64,000 nt of DNA from Pieris napi (Eukaryota; Arthropoda; Insecta; Lepidoptera; Pieridae): NCBI RefSeq assembly GCF_905475465.1, contig NC_062248.1, positions 4,340,001 to 4,404,000 of the forward strand, given 5' to 3'. Shown piece by piece: positions 8,901 to 21,600 of the stretch (position 1 is its first letter; each line of letters begins with the position of its first letter). Made by a program: the position numbers and the translations under genes. Below the pieces are notes generated by a model. The model saw only the letters and a list, made by a program, of their open reading frames with translations, did no database searches and was not told the DNA's origin.

Positions 8901-11490
8901 CGGATTTAACCCTTTGAAGGCAAGGATCGTTAAACAATACGTTAAGACACCAGAGGAAATTCTACCGACGGCTGTTGAAAAGTCTTTGCCGTGGAGAAGA
9001 GACCGATCTACTTACAACTTTGGTATGTGGACGAAACGTAGTTGGCACTTCTTGACTGCTTCTCAGAAATTTGGTTTCGCGATGTTCTTTTGTTTCTCTT
9101 GTTCTATTTTCAATTTGTTTGTTATTATATGTTTATTGTATTATATAGGTTAAGCTTAACACTTCGCTTTACGAAAGTCGCTTTTGTCGTTGCGCATGGG
9201 TAGCGTAAGTATATTTTTCGTTTTATTATTAGAACAAGATACAGCACTAATTCATTAACATGCCATTTCCGTAATCACTACATATTATGTATTAAGAACT
9301 GCATTTCCATTGAAATGTTGCCAAAATTAAATTTAGCGGCGCGTACTTGCATGTACGATCGCATATGACACATCTTCTAATGATTGGTTTTCTTTTAGTA
9401 CCTAACGAAGATATACTTGAAGAAGATGAAAGGAGAATGTCGGACGAACACGGTAACTGTAATTTTTCATGCCCTTTTTCCGGAAAAAAACGTTTTTATT
9501 ATATTCATATCGTAACAGATTAGTGTAGCAACACGTAAAATATATTGCTATTGATTGAAGCAAATGCCGTAAAACAAAGCTAAATAATATTGTTATTACT
9601 GTACAGCTACTTTTATAATCCAAAATATCTCTTATAATAAGTTACAGGACGTAATAATTTTGATTTTATACAGATACATACATGGCTGTAATCGAACAAG
9701 CGAGAGTTGCAACCCCAACAGCAACGGAAACCATGTTGCCATGGAAACGAGATGACACAGAGGGTAGCGGCGCCCTTAAACAATCCGAATTCCCCTCTTG
9801 GGCCTCTAATAAGGAGTATCTGGCTTACAGTTCACCCTCGGCTACATATTTGGGTAAAATAATTAAATTGTAAATATTGTGTGTAATGATAGATCTTTTA
9901 TCATGTTAAATCAGTTTTAAATTGATACGAGTATTAGGACAAAATACATAAAATATTTTGTAATAACTATAATATTATCAAGTTAAGAGTAATATTTTGC
10001 ATGCATTGTCTTACCCAATTTTGCATTATATTTAAACATTGGCAAAATATTGGTATTGCATGTATGTATTTTATTTCTTTGCACCGAATTCCAAATATAG
10101 CACTTTTTAAAAATGTTTCCTCCCTTATATATTTGTACCAAGACTTAATTTGGCATATTCCCTGATATCCCCAACAAATTATTGATTGTTCTCTAATATA
10201 GATAACTCAACCTTTTCAACTCATAGATTTTTTTTTCTTCCTACCCATATACCTATCACAATCCTAATAGGTGGAATAGAGAAGCCAAAACATCCAAAAT
10301 CTATCATAGGTCTATTCCGAAGAGAGAGTTGTAGCTCTACCCAGGGAGGGGAGATACTTTTGTCAGATTCGGAGGGAAAAGCAGATTCTCTCAAGGGCGA
10401 TAGTTCTTCGTCAAAGGGTGAACCTTCAACGGCGAGGCATGCGCCCAGCATGCTGTCAAAAAGGAGTACCAGCCTTGGTGGACCAAGTGTGTTGTTAATG
10501 GAGGACGTGGCTCATTCAGACCCATTAGGGGCGTCGTCCAGACCTGCAAATATACTGCAAGGTCCACATCGGGGACAATGTAGAAGAGGATCTATGTTGG
10601 AGCTTACTGGGTAGGTAGAATACATATTTAGGTTCGCTCTTAGTAGTTCATCCCGTATCGTCTCAATATGGCATGGAGCAGGTACATTCCTACGTCTGTT
10701 ACATTGCTAGGTTTTCACAAGTATAGCAAATAACAATAAACCTCTGTGTTTATTCATTTAACGGCTGTCATTGTTTCAGCGGGAATAGATCGAGCTAGAC
10801 CTCATGTGTGTTAATTACTAAGTCTAGGTTGTCATACATAATTAAATTATTTATTTATTTACACTTCGTTACCTTCAATATACATATAAAAACAGATTAC
10901 ATTACTTTTGGCGGCCTTATCGTTAACAAGCGATTTGTTCCAGGCAACCATATTATGGAATAAATTAAAAAAACGTACTGAGGGTAAAGTACAAGAAGTG
11001 CATATACGAAAAAAAAGATTAAATTAAATGTAACACTAGAAATAACCAACTAAAACTAAACTGAAATCCGCTATTTTGCTATTATTATTTGTTTTTGTTT
11101 TATACATTTGCATTTCTCGAACAGCTTATTCATAATTCACAAATGTGACAAGTGACTTGATTAGAATATTCTTCAGGTCATTTCACAGGATTCTCCAATT
11201 TGAAATGAAAATTTTCACAGAGAGATTTTTACAGATCTAATTTTGAACGAAGATATGTACGTTACACGTAGGTTTAATAACATTTATGTTAACATTTCAG
11301 ATCCCTATCAAGAGATGCCATCACCGAAGAGAAATGTAGCAAGTCCTTACCCGAGAGTGAGCGTATGGGTATCCGCCGCCTCGCTTTAGGCCAGCAAACC
11401 CTACCGCGCGACTCTTTCAGCCGTCAGCATACCTTAACCACAAACCTAACCAGCTCATCATCAGATGACTCTTCCGATGAAAACACCTGA
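2798..11490 (+). CDS. Nhe2: Na+/H+ exchanger, Nhe2/SLC9A3-like, C-terminal exons
   Basis: Eleven exons join without a frame break into 560 codons plus stop: 2798-2923, 3420-3577, 4318-4456, 4789-4929, 7629-7692, 7985-8074, 8822-9022, 9399-9452, 9674-9853, 10271-10610 and 11301-11490. The opening FMDHLMAGIEDILG is the conserved junction after the last membrane helix of plasma-membrane Na+/H+ exchangers. It is followed by a basic amphipathic stretch (DKFKRFDNRFIRPFLLR), the usual site for calcineurin-B-homologous partners or lipids. Later exons match my memory of insect Nhe2 (RRHRRLSYSRHAV, NPSKKDLTDARIHHLL). The far tail is long and serine-rich, typical of a regulated tail. The ion-translocating domain is outside the window. 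The assignment to Nhe2 rather than a sister exchanger rests on recall, not alignment. Confidence 0.85.
2984..3058 (+). repeat. dispersed repeat, copy 1 (inverted copy at 56933)
   Basis: This segment contains GTGACGGAAA...TTGCCAGTTC and ends AGAACTGGCAGTAAAT. The reverse complement occurs at about 56933-57001. The inner AGAACTGGCA/TGCCAGTTCT pair could form a hairpin. It is probably the end of an interspersed element. Confidence 0.6.
3420..3577 (+). CDS. Nhe2: Nhe2 exon b
   Basis: The exon begins GAEPKILETYSKLAMRDAIE and includes an asparagine-rich stretch (NYTNANLNG). It ends in phase 2 at AAG|GTTCGT, so the next codon (AG|T, serine) is split across the intron. The wording matches the insect Nhe2 tail helix region. 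Confidence 0.8.
4318..4456 (+). CDS. Nhe2: Nhe2 exon c
   Basis: The acceptor is TTTTGCAG, the split serine codon is completed at the first base, and the donor is CGG|GTAACT in phase 0. The encoded segment contains STWNIDMQELEYNPSKKDL and a conserved acidic/basic helix ending ELCKPYRR. Confidence 0.85.
4789..4929 (+). CDS. Nhe2: Nhe2 exon d
   Basis: The exon has 47 codons, phase 0 to 0, with donor CAG|GTAAGG. It encodes the very basic segment HRRLSYSRHAVNDRDLG ... KHHHKRSKRGKQ. Histidine/lysine clusters of this type are usual lipid- or regulator-binding sites in exchanger tails; that role here is inference. Confidence 0.85.
5215..6017 (+). mobile_element. PIF/Harbinger-like element carrying a MADF ORF
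   Basis: The ends are inverted repeats built on GCTRATTTACACAGGG, and TAA lies directly outside both ends (5212-5214 and 6018-6020), the TWA duplication of PIF/Harbinger transposons. AAGTCAGT and its complement recur many times just inside both ends. The only ORF is a MADF/Myb-like DNA-binding protein, the partner protein of these transposons; no DDE transposase is present. The copy is therefore non-autonomous but has kept the accessory gene. Confidence 0.8.
5468..5824 (+). CDS. MADF (Myb/SANT-like) domain protein of the transposon
   Basis: The frame is open for 118 codons to the TAA at 5822-5824. From about residue 13 it follows the MADF pattern: LVQLYGENECLWD near the start, then a basic second helix, then SGASGNVYVPKVKW and a terminal FQELDGF. 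MADF proteins bind DNA, and PIF/Harbinger elements encode one that recruits the transposase to the ends. The first in-frame ATG is at about 5598, inside the domain; upstream codons include only a GTG. The true start is therefore lost, or supplied by splicing that I cannot see. Confidence 0.6.
   Translation: MTTFFSLAIKIKLSEDETLKLVQLYGENECLWDIKSLNYRNKEMRSTALQNMAQQMQIEGLTSTEVKNKIKAIRATYYLELDKIQKSTRSGASGNVYVPKVKWFQELDGFIKNAIVNK
7107..7606 (+). mobile_element. non-autonomous Helitron
   Basis: The 500-bp element begins TCTATATATATAAAAATG after an A and ends CCGCTAG before a T. Just upstream of the end is a short hairpin (GACAG at 7578-7582 pairing with CTGTC at 7591-7595). These are the A|TC...CTAG|T hallmarks of Helitrons, which make no target duplication. 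There is no coding sequence. It ends 22 nt upstream of a Nhe2 exon. Confidence 0.85.
7629..7692 (+). CDS. Nhe2: Nhe2 exon e
   Basis: The acceptor is a T-run followed by CAG directly after the Helitron. The exon encodes DGKNVSFPEFQQNGSAKQFTH and ends in phase 1 at CACG|GTAAAA. The asparagine/glutamine-rich wording matches the corresponding insect Nhe2 segment as I remember it. Confidence 0.8.
7985..8074 (+). CDS. Nhe2: Nhe2 exon f (acidic)
   Basis: The exon encodes the acidic segment DYIDEVLQEDDETPRRDND and then GITFTAKSP. The donor CCAC|GTAGGT keeps the frame open into the next exon. The alternative GT four bases later would create a stop, which is why this border was chosen. Confidence 0.8.
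8822..9022 (+). CDS. Nhe2: Nhe2 exon g
   Basis: The exon encodes GFKEVSPTSSHKENSS, then a NLPGFNPLKARIVKQY segment and TAVEKSLPWRRDRSTYN. It ends in phase 1 at TTTG|GTATGT. The motif LPWRRD recurs as LPWKRD in exon i, an internal tail repeat. Confidence 0.8.
9399..9452 (+). CDS. Nhe2: Nhe2 exon h (short)
   Basis: This 54-bp exon is phase 1 to 1 and encodes VPNEDILEEDERRMSDEH, with acceptor TCTTTTAG and donor CACG|GTAACT. Being a multiple of three with matching phases, it could be skipped without disturbing the frame. Confidence 0.75.
9674..9853 (+). CDS. Nhe2: Nhe2 exon i
   Basis: The exon is 60 codons, phase 1 to 1. It encodes DTYMAVIEQARVATPTATET, LPWKRDDTEGSG and EFPSWASNKEYLAYSSPSATYL. 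It could also be skipped in frame. Confidence 0.8.
10271..10610 (+). CDS. Nhe2: Nhe2 exon j (serine-rich tail)
   Basis: The acceptor is CCTAATAG, the exon ends in phase 2, and the donor is GG|GTAGGT. It encodes IEKPKHPKSIIGLFRRES, then a low-complexity serine/glycine-rich region with several basic-S/T sites (FRRESCS, CRRGSML) that look like AGC-kinase targets. Phosphorylation is inferred. Confidence 0.8.
10842..11045 (-). repeat. LINE 3' tail-like repeat, antisense in the last Nhe2 intron
   Basis: The run TTTATTTATTTACACTTCGT followed by GGCGGCCTTATCG and CCAGGCAACC matches a recurrent lepidopteran repeat that I recall as the reversed 3' UTR of a CR1-type LINE. No ORF is left. Confidence 0.5.
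11301..11490 (+). CDS. Nhe2: Nhe2 terminal coding exon
   Basis: The acceptor is AACATTTCAG and the split glycine codon (GG|A) keeps the frame. The exon encodes SLSRDAITEEKCSKSLPESE, a basic IRRLAL segment, and an acidic serine end (SSSSDDSSDENT), and terminates with TGA at 11488-11490. Confidence 0.85.
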
Positions 11491-13260
11491 GTATCAAGAC
11501 GTGGTGACCAAGATAGGTTACCACTACTTAAATATAGGACCTTGGAATAAATAATTGCATTTGCATTTACCACGCTAGACTAGCATTACAATGCGCAGAC
11601 GCAATTATTAAATTGCTTTAGACTTAATAGCATGTTCATTGTTCAATGATATAAGGTTAAAAACATTAAGGGTTAGTAAAATGTGATGTTATCTCTGCGA
11701 AATGATGAACTGCACTAGAGACACTCGCCCGTGCTAGTTTCGTTACATGCAGTGAACTTTTTAAGGTCCAATTTAATAAAAAGAGATCTTAAACAATGTA
11801 TAATAATAGTATAAATTTTCTCACCCAGAGGTCCTTTTCAAAAATAGTGTTGTAGCTGGAACCGTAACGTTTAATTTTATATCATTGAACCTAGTAATGT
11901 TGAGCATTTAAAGCAAAAAAAAAAATAGTAAAATAGCTAATGTAATTTGTCCTGTAAATATGTTATTGCTTAGAAACATATTTTATCGTAGTTACCGAAA
12001 ACTGTTAAAAATTATTTACAAGTTACAGAACTATGTGATATTATAACAAACTGACGGGTTTTTGAAGGCAAATTTTCTTTTCCAAGCTTAGTTTTCAAGT
12101 GAATCAACAGTATTTTTCTATAACTCTTTGTAATGTGCGTTGACTAAAGAATAGGTGAAGTAGACAATTTAGGTAGTATGTTAAATTATTGTAATTAATG
12201 GGACTTGCCAATGACAATACACAATTAAATTAATTATTGTAATCTTTATTTAACTGATCTTAGTAACGGGTGTTTAGCTGTTAATTTGTTTGGGGTTGGG
12301 CGGTAAACTTAATTATACCAAAAACAGCAGAAGACACAGATCTAGCTCATAGACAATGTTTGAATTCCGGAGAAACGCGCGTGGACGGAACAAGAGAAAG
12401 GTATATAATCTGTGTAACTACATTAAATGTCTAACATATTAAACAACTTGAATGATCAATTTATTCTTAAATTGTGACGGAAAAAGTATCTTAATATTTA
12501 AAGTATAATTTGTATTTTTGTAGTGAATTTGCATCTTGAGAGCACGGTTTGAGAAAAAATTAATTTATTGCAAACATTAGTATAGTGTATGGTATACGTA
12601 GAATATACTTCTTTTAATATAGTTCCTGAATATATAAAAATATGTCATTGGCAATGTCGGTCTTCTGTAGACTTAATAAAATGTTACAAATTAACCTATA
12701 TATTTATAGCTAAACTATAATTTAAGATTATTTCAATTTCAATTTCTCCTATTACGTTAAAATACTGATTCTTGTTTTCATACAAAAATTGTACCAAATA
12801 CAAGAATTGTGATATTGTATATAACATATTAAAAAAATATACCCTTTAATCAAATAGACAAATTAATCAGGTATAGGTTAGTGAATTGTAGAAAAGTTGA
12901 CAATAGATTAGAAAATATTGTATGTTGTTATACTTGCACCTTTAAAATTAACTTTATTTTGACGCTTTTTTTTTAACTACTCAAAATAGTTTTTAGGAAA
13001 ATGCTTTTAAGTAAGCTAATAAAGATTAAGTGTAACCTTTTGACACTTACCTGTAGGTAGAAAAAAATAAGTTTTATGTTTTCATGTAAAACTTACTAAT
13101 ACAGTTTAAGCTTTTCTAATAACATCAGTGTGTCAATTGAATGATAATAGTGCCTAGTACCTATTAACCTACGAAATACAGCTCACGCAGTACAGTGTTA
13201 GGTACGTAATAATTAATTATAATAGTGTGATAAATATGTAAAGAACTATTGAAATAAAAT
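11491..13260 (+). other. Nhe2 3' UTR and intergenic DNA
   Basis: AATAAA follows the stop quickly (11546-11551), and further candidate signals occur near 11775, 12675 and 13253-13258, so alternative 3' ends are possible. The stretch is AT-rich. I see no conserved ORF, RNA gene or recognisable transposon. Confidence 0.5.
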
Positions 13261-13959
13261 AATAATAAAGAAACTTCTTTTTTTAACCTCTTCAAACTGT
13301 GAAACTCAACTAATAGTACGTAACTAAGAGAATACAAGGAAAAGTTTGTTCGCTACTTTTTCACGTAAATCTCGATCGATTACGAAAATCTTTTGTTTAG
13401 AAGTAGGTGGAACTCTGGAGACGTACATTTTCTAGCGACAATAATTGGTATAAAAATTAAAAAGATATAGTGTAAGCAAAGTTGCGCGTGAAAGTTAGTC
13501 GGTTTATAATCGCACTTAGAATGATGTTCCTCCATTTATTTAATTAGCAAATATTGTCATAAGTACTTTTAAGAACGATTTCGTGTCTTAATTTTCTCGT
13601 AGTTTTTTAATTTTGTACCGCCAAATTCGTTGAAGCAGTCTGATTACTTAGAAGCTAAACAGCAAACAGAATAATATTATAATAATGTCTAACTTCTACG
13701 CTATTACTATATTAGTGTACCTACTCTTTATTCTACGTTAATATTACTTTAGAAAATATTACAAATTAGATTGGATTATTTCAATTTTTATTATTTATAA
13801 TGCCATCTAGGTCACCATGCATACACTACACAGACGAAAACTATACTATGAATTGTCGCAACTCTCTTATCTATGAGCTTGTCACGTCTATAGACCAAAG
13901 CCTTGGCACTTGTCAGCTGACAAATTGACACTTGACAGTAAAAGTTCCCAATCTAATCA

Positions 13960-14224
13960 GAATCATAGATCAGCCATAAAAATTAAAATCAGCTTCTCGC
14001 TAGCTTGCTTCTTGATTGCTTGTTGCTTCGGATTTTATTGATAAAAATTTCATGAAAAGTAACGGAAAATGCAGTGTAACTGTAAAACTTTTCTTTAAAT
14101 GGTCTTAAATAAGTAAAACAAAAGTGTAAATAACGATCTTATGGTTTATATTGTGAATATGTGTTTGGAAAGAACTTCACGGGGATGAAACATACATAAG
14201 CTTTTTATTTAGGAAAATAAAGAG
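13960..14224 (+). promoter_or_regulatory. candidate non-coding first exon and promoter of MYPT-75D
   Basis: This stretch ends in a strong donor (AAGAG|GTGAGT at 14224/14225). The next downstream acceptor-like site (CTAGCAG at 15524) is two bases before the MYPT-75D start codon. The 5' border is not defined by the sequence. No long ORF is present. That it is the 5' UTR exon is inference from the splice signals. Confidence 0.4.
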
Positions 14225-15525
14225 GTGAGTAAATTTATTTATATTATATATCAAAATTGTAACATCTACCTGAATATAGTAAAATATAATTATCGCCCAT
14301 GAAGGCTGTTTTTACGTGGTAAAATTACCTTTCTAATGAGTAGTTGGCGGATAAACGCATACTTACCTACATTTGTTTATATTGTCATTGTTGTACATTA
14401 CTGTTAATGTTGGACAACTTAAATAATTTTAACCTGTGAAAAAGAAGTGCGCTATATCTTATTCTCAATTATGCCGATTATCTTATCGTAATATATGGAT
14501 TTATCAGTTGAAGTAGATAGGTATGTGAGACATTTTTTATTTGGAAAACAAGTTTTGTTTTCAAATTCCAATATATTCATAAAATTTATATTCATTTTTG
14601 TTATGGAATTAACTTTTTCTTTTTTAATTTATCAAAAGTCATTATATTAACCTTGTTAAAGTACTCAAATAAATTTTATAAAAGTTGATAACTCTGACTT
14701 AGGTACATTTTGTCAAGATAAACTATATGTATTAGATATTTTAGACAAACACATTTAGAATTAAATATTATATACCGTAATAGCATTTTAAGCTTCCTTC
14801 AGAACAAATTCAACTTCTTGGTCATTCAGCTAAGACATTAATATCTAATTGTCATTTTAATTACTTATATAGCTAGATATATTACCTCAACTCATCTAGT
14901 AACATAATATCTAATTGTTATCAAGGACTAATAGTACTATCAGATTAATTAGAAAAATTGAAACTTAAAACTAAAGATAAGTTCAATTAATGGTTGGTAA
15001 ATATTTTACAATTGATACTTATTAATGTTCCTTAACTGTATTTATTTAACTATTGCTTCCCTTAAAATTAACCTTATGGTAAGGATGGCCTTAATAAACT
15101 ATTTAGTTACTACATCTATATATGCCCAACGGACCTAATGATAATCTAAGTGTGGAAACTGAGTCCACCCACCGTTACTAGATCTATATTAAAAATTAAA
15201 CTTTTATGAATTAACTTAAAACTTATAGTGACCTTTATGTGTGTATGGTTAAGTAAAATTTTATTTTATTTAAGTTCTCAAACATCACATATGTTAAAAT
15301 GGAGACAACGAAACAATTACAAAATAAGTAAAACAAATGTCACGCTTATGTAGAAATTACCAAAGAAATTTTTAAATGCGTCAGAGTACTAGCCATATCC
15401 ATCCAACTTGTATATTATAGATTCATAGTTATGTAGACCAAATATTTAATTTTTTGAGGGAAATTCTAGACTGAATCGATCAAGAATCTCATAGTATTGT
15501 TTTCAATGTTTAAGATACTAGCAGA

Positions 15526-15605
15526 ATGGAGCATGCTGATTTGGTGTCTGAGATGGCACAGGTGGAGCACCTGACTACTCAGGAGCGGCTTCACCTAGCC
15601 CGTAG
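15526..15605 (+). CDS. MYPT-75D: MYPT-75D exon 1 (start)
   Basis: The ATG at 15526 opens MEHADLVSEMAQVEHLTTQE, which closely resembles the PPP1R16 N-terminus. The donor is CGTAG|GTGAGT in phase 2. A GCAG just before the ATG suggests an upstream non-coding exon. Confidence 0.85.
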
Positions 15606-18600
15606 GTGAGTAATTTAACTAATATTTATCACTATCGGACCTTCTCTGCCGTATGTAAAATTTTAGATTTTAATTTCCCTTAAATGTAATTAATGATTCA
15701 CATTATTATAGATTTTTTAAAAATAATTAAATGCCAAAATTAAATTAATTAAAGCTTCTAACTTTAACAATATTAATAATATTGTTTGTTTTGAAGTTTG
15801 TATGATAGAAGAAGTTATGTTATGTGAATATCACCTTATTCTAAAAGCCATAATTACATAATAATTATTGTATTTATTTATTATCAATATGAGTTTTATA
15901 ATAATTCCATGGATTACTGTGATTAATCTTATGATATTGCAACAGAATTCTTGGCCTTGCTAATAAGTTCATTTCTTGCATAAATTGCGTTTACGCGAGG
16001 ACAATGGCGTCTTGGTTGTAGTAATTTTTTATCTGACATACGCTTTACAATTTTAAATGTTGTAATTTTTTTAATGACACTCTTTATTTGTAAAGATTTT
16101 GAGGTGGTTTAGCATAAACACTAATAAATATGCGTATAGACGTATATAACTTTTTTTGTTATTCTATGTGGATAATGATGCTTATTCCACCATAATGAGA
16201 GGCTTCTTATACGTTATAATATGGTGTACGTTAAGGTTGAGTCGTTTCGTGCTATAGCGTGAAGCCACTTAGCGTGGAGAGGGGCCCTGACAATAGCCAG
16301 ATAACGTCTCTAATATAATATTGATAAGGTATAATTTATGACGTAGAAACAATGCACCCGTTCCTCCGGCTTACCAGCTGTGATAGTGTGATATTACGGA
16401 ACATATGGTTTTTATGTTAAACTTGTTACCTTTGGACGTAGCTTATCTCATATTTAAGGTCATACGCGAAACAGTTTAGTAAAAACAAAGGTAAACTACA
16501 AAACTTTACCAAAGAGATACACAGATTTTTCCTTGTTAGATCATCATATTTTCGTTTAATTAAATAAAATGTATGTATATAGGAACATGAAAATGGTTTT
16601 CTAATGATTTAAGTTTTACTAACAAAAGACGATCGATTTAAAATTTTGTTGATAAAGTCAAATTTTGGATATCTAGTCCGATAAATTCTTATCTATGATA
16701 GACGATAGAATGATAATTTTATACAAATAGGTGATGATGATCTTTGTGGATTTAAAACTTATACATCCCTATCCATAATCGCACTATAAGCCTCATATAG
16801 CTGTTTCTAATATTACGTGATATATGGCTCAGTTTCAAAAACGTATGGGAGTCTAGTTTGCGGTATGTCTCGACTCTGAATCTTGCCCTTGAATATTTGA
16901 ATGAATTTGTCATTATCACTCTAATTTTACTGCTAATGTGTAAAAGTGACAAAACATTGTTAACATATCTACTATTTAAATAACTTTGATTTATGAATGT
17001 CTTCCCTAGTAACAGGAAGTAGTACATATTGATATTTTGTATGCCTTAGAACTAAGTGTTCTAAAGAACTTAGTTCTAAAAGAACTGGTTGTTCTTCTTG
17101 ATTCTAAAGCACCCTGCAAATTTATCATCGAATTCGTTAACCATAATTTCTCCACGTATTACAAACATTACGATTTTAGAGCTACGGACTTTGAGAGAAC
17201 TAGATCGAAATTCGGCTTTATCGTCATAAGTATTATTAATATGACAATTCCGGTAAAATATTCATCAATTTTACCTACCCTGCAACCCAAGCCTAGTGCT
17301 TTCTTGACCGCACGAAACACCAAGCACGCCGAGGCAAGTTTTTGTTCCTAATGAAATGTATGTGTTTCGATATACACCCTCTTAACTATCGTCATATAAC
17401 ATTTTATCTTTCAAATACTTGATTATACGTTTCTTAATCCGTTGTTAAGCTGCTTGCAGCTTCGCTCGCGTTGATTTCTTGTATTTTAGCAAGACTAACG
17501 ACCCCTTCGAATAATTGTTATATCCCTATACTTTATAATAAAATCTCCCAATCTATGGATTCTGTGATACTCAAACTAACTAGATGCAAACTCACAAATC
17601 ACATAAAAATTACGCCATCCGAATTGGATTTCGAATCTACACATGCTTTCCTACGTATCTTGGCATGACTCTGAGGTTCCAAAAACTTACATACACGCTT
17701 ATAACACTCTCAGCTGCACTCTCAAATATATTGGATCAAATTAATTTTTATACGCACGTGTATGACACAAGGCAGTGTAGCGATTTCACTTACAATTGCA
17801 TGTGACGAGATAGGCGTTAAGAATTTGGAGGCTTTGACGAAATTTGAAAATGGAATTGTTACGCGGGTAATTGATTTGGAACGAAGCATAATTGACGGTT
17901 TCTAGACAAGCGTCTGTATCTATAGAATCGTGTCTTATTATACTACAATATAGTAGTGCGAAAATATGTAATTTACTTCCTGATATTTACAGAAGTACGT
18001 AAAAAATAATGTCAAATTTAGGTTTATGGAAGACAACTGTCTATTTTACTATGTGGTTGTTTATTCAAAATTGATTATCTTGCTAAACGTTGAGTGCAAC
18101 ATGCAAAATACTGGTCGTAAAAAACGTCTTTTGAGTTACGAATCAAACTGTATTATACGAAAAAAAATATTCCTTCGTGACGTAATAAAATAAAAGTTCG
18201 TACTTTTTGTCTCTATATTTTTCGTATAACTAATTGCGTCAATGAATAATTGTTAATAAAATAAATAAATCAGTGGCGCTACAATCTTTTGAAGTCTGGG
18301 CCTCAAATTTCTGTATCTGTTTCATAATCTAATGATTATCAGCAATCTCATAGGCAAGTAGATGATTAACCTCCTGTGCCTGACACACGCCGACTTTTTG
18401 AGTCTAAGGCAAGCCGGTTTCCTCGCGATGTTTTCCTTCACCGTTCGAACGAATGTTAAATGCCCACATATAAAAAAAGTCCATTGGTAAGCCGGGAATC
18501 GAACTCACGCCTCAGGGATGAGAGACGCACGCTAAAGCATCTAGGCCAACACTGCTCCGATGACTAATGTTAGCGTATTTAATTTAAGCAATATTTGCGC

Positions 18601-21600
18601 GCATGTAATCGTTATTAACATTTTAAATTCAGCACGATCGTAGTGTTACGGTGTCAATTGGGAGTCAATTGTCGCAATAAATTTACGAGGTAGGTACGTT
18701 TATACAATTGATTATCTTTGTTCAAGGGATTACACTTAGGAAATATGTAGTTATTATGGAACAACATTTTTTATTTATTTTTAAATTATTGTTAGACTTT
18801 TCAGCCCATTTTAACAAAAAAATATTGTAGCTTAGGTTCTCTCTACCGGTATTGAGCAGTGTTTCCCAACGTGGGGCCCACACAGGGCCTTATTTTGATT
18901 GTTAAGTCGAAAATTTATTTGGAATTTAAATTTCTGTTTTTTATTATGTTTTGAAAATTTGCTTATTGTGTTTCTCTAAAAATTCTTAAATAATTTCTTC
19001 CTATAATTTATGTTTCTTAAGTGAACAATTGTATATTTTAATAATAAAAATTATATATGTAACATAAGGCATACAAATTTAAGAAAGGCTATGGTGGGCA
19101 AAAAAGGTGGTGCAATTAATCTCTGAGGTCGTAGGTTGATCCCTAGCTGTGCACAAATGGACACCAATCGCGTATATAGCGCACTTAACACGCACGCACA
19201 CACTTTGTACGGTGAAGGAAAACAGTCAAGGCCATGCCTTCGACCCAAAAATTTTGGTGTCAAGCACAGAAGGATGATCAAATGCCTATTAGAAAAAACA
19301 AAAGATCACTAAACATACAGAATCCGATGCCTTAAATGGTTTTAGCGCCAGCCATCCTTTGTTACGGCCGTTAGCGTTTCTATTTTTTGTTACTTGGGGA
19401 AATGCATTACGCATACCCGCGGCGCGAGTGCTTAGTGCGGGAGGGTTGTGGAACGCATATCCACTAAAAACTCCAAGGCGCCACCAACGGTAACAGAAGA
19501 GCCTTATCCGCTTCCAGACACGCGATACGATGGTTGCGTCCACCTCTCCACGCCTGTTATTAGCATGTGATGTTACGTGACACGGCAAGTATCCTTCCCA
19601 AACTGGGCCGTTCGCTTTTTGCAGTAACATCTAGGGGTGATCGAGTCCAGTACTTGCAGGGATGCTGATCCACAGCATCCTTTCTTTTGAACGCATGGAG
19701 CGTGGCAAGGGCCTCCCTGCTTGGGCACTTTTTAGACGAGGATGTAGCGTTACTTTTATCTTAACAAAATATAGGATGTATGAAAAGAGCTTTGTTAAAG
19801 CGTCTACACTTAAATCAGAGGCAATATCGGGGAAGCGGTGGGGAGCACCCTAGCTCGCCTCGGTTGGAGGCAAATCGTACCCTAATTTCATTATCAACCC
19901 TAACTCAGAAATTGGTTGGCTCAACACCATTGTCCCGATATCGCCACTGAGTTTAGGGCCGTGTGTAGACGCTTTTAACCTAATGATTAAGCGTATGATT
20001 TAAAAACTCTGAGGTCGTGTTTGAATCCCGGCTGTGCGTCAATGAATTTTCAATGCAACATTTATTCAATGGTGACAGAAAGTTTTAGGTGAAAACCGTC
20101 TTACTCCAAAAACTTTCACGGCATAAACCTATGAATCCTATCTATGAAACAGATACAAAAATTTAAATCCTATGACTCGTTATTTATGATAGATATTTGT
20201 CGTAGCTCGAAGCAATCTATAGTAGTATCGTAATAAAGTAAGTTTGGTTGCGATGTAAATTGATTAAATACCGTAACAGAGGTGACTTGGTGAAATCGGC
20301 TCAAATTACATTGCCGTGATTTTATTTTGGGGCATCCATGTTAATAATCGAGTATTATAATTTTTAACCCGACTGCATGTTCTTATAAATACAGTCTTAA
20401 TTAGTTGCACTTAAAATGGAGCTTTGTTTTTGTTTGTATATAATTAACAAGATATAAGCAGTGCTAACTTAGTGGCTTCAGCGTGCAATTCTCATCCCTG
20501 AAGGTCGTAGTTTCGATCCCTGGCTGGGCCAATGAACTATGTTGTGACTCTCTTCTTCTTATGAGGAGACTTGTCCGGTGAAGAAAAGCACCGTGAGAAA
20601 ACCGAAATACCTTTAGATCCGAAGAAAGAGTCGGCGGCGTGTGTCAGGCACAGTTGGCTGATCACCTACTTGCCTATTAGGAAAAACAAATCAATCGATC
20701 AAAATACGTTTATTCAGTTTAGATGCATCTTTTACAAAATTCGTGAAACAAAACTACGCCATCTTATGAATTAGTATCCGATTCGCAAAAAAGCGAAAGT
20801 TCTTTAACGCTTAAATCGCCGATTGATTTTAACGAACCAAATATTCCACACCAAATTATTTTGGAAAATAACTTCAGCTGTCTAAAATGTATGCAATCCC
20901 TGGTGATTATCACCTATAATAACTTTTGCGTGTGGTATCATAGACAAACGTTTGTGAAGGTATGTAAATTTTATTTTAAAGCGTAATGACATTACAACTA
21001 ATTATAAATAAATAAATCATAGTAAAATTGCAAATTGATATAAATAAAATATGGAGTATGTGCTGTCAACTGGAACTGTCAGCTGTCAAAAATGTATTGG
21101 CATTTGACCCATACGGGAGTCGTAAGGGTGAGATTCAGAAATGAGACTTACGACTACATCTGCACCGATTAAGTAACCATTAATTGTAGCACATGCACAT
21201 GCATTATATATTCAGTCTCTTTCTGTGAAATGGTATTTACGCTGTGATGAAAAGAGACAGGTTAGCGCGTAAAGTAGAGGATAATGAATAACAAAAGAGT
21301 ATATTTATTTTATTATGGACATGTTGAGTCTGTGAGGCAGGTAATCCTATAGTCAATATCTTCTTAATAACTGTATTCTGAAGATGCTATTTGGTCAACC
21401 GCTTCCATTACTGTGATTATACCCTATCACTAACGGATAACGGAGGTTTAAAGTATGCGAACAGAACACGGCTAGCCAGCTGGTATAAATGTGACTACAA
21501 TATCGATGTTATTAATAGTTTCGCCTTTTGGGAATTTCGTCTTTAGGCTGTTGGCCTAGTGGTTTGAGCGTGTGACTCTAATCCTTGAGGTCGTAGTTTC

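Noticed and set aside
10186..10270. In-frame extension of Nhe2 exon j upstream to an ATG
   Set aside because: The extension is intronic: CCTAATAG is a usable acceptor, and the phase joins exactly to the previous exon at 9853.
19289..19630. 113-codon minus-strand open frame
   Set aside because: It lies in a GC-richer repeat-like island between a SINE and a MITE. Fewer stops are expected there because of base composition, and no domain is recognisable.
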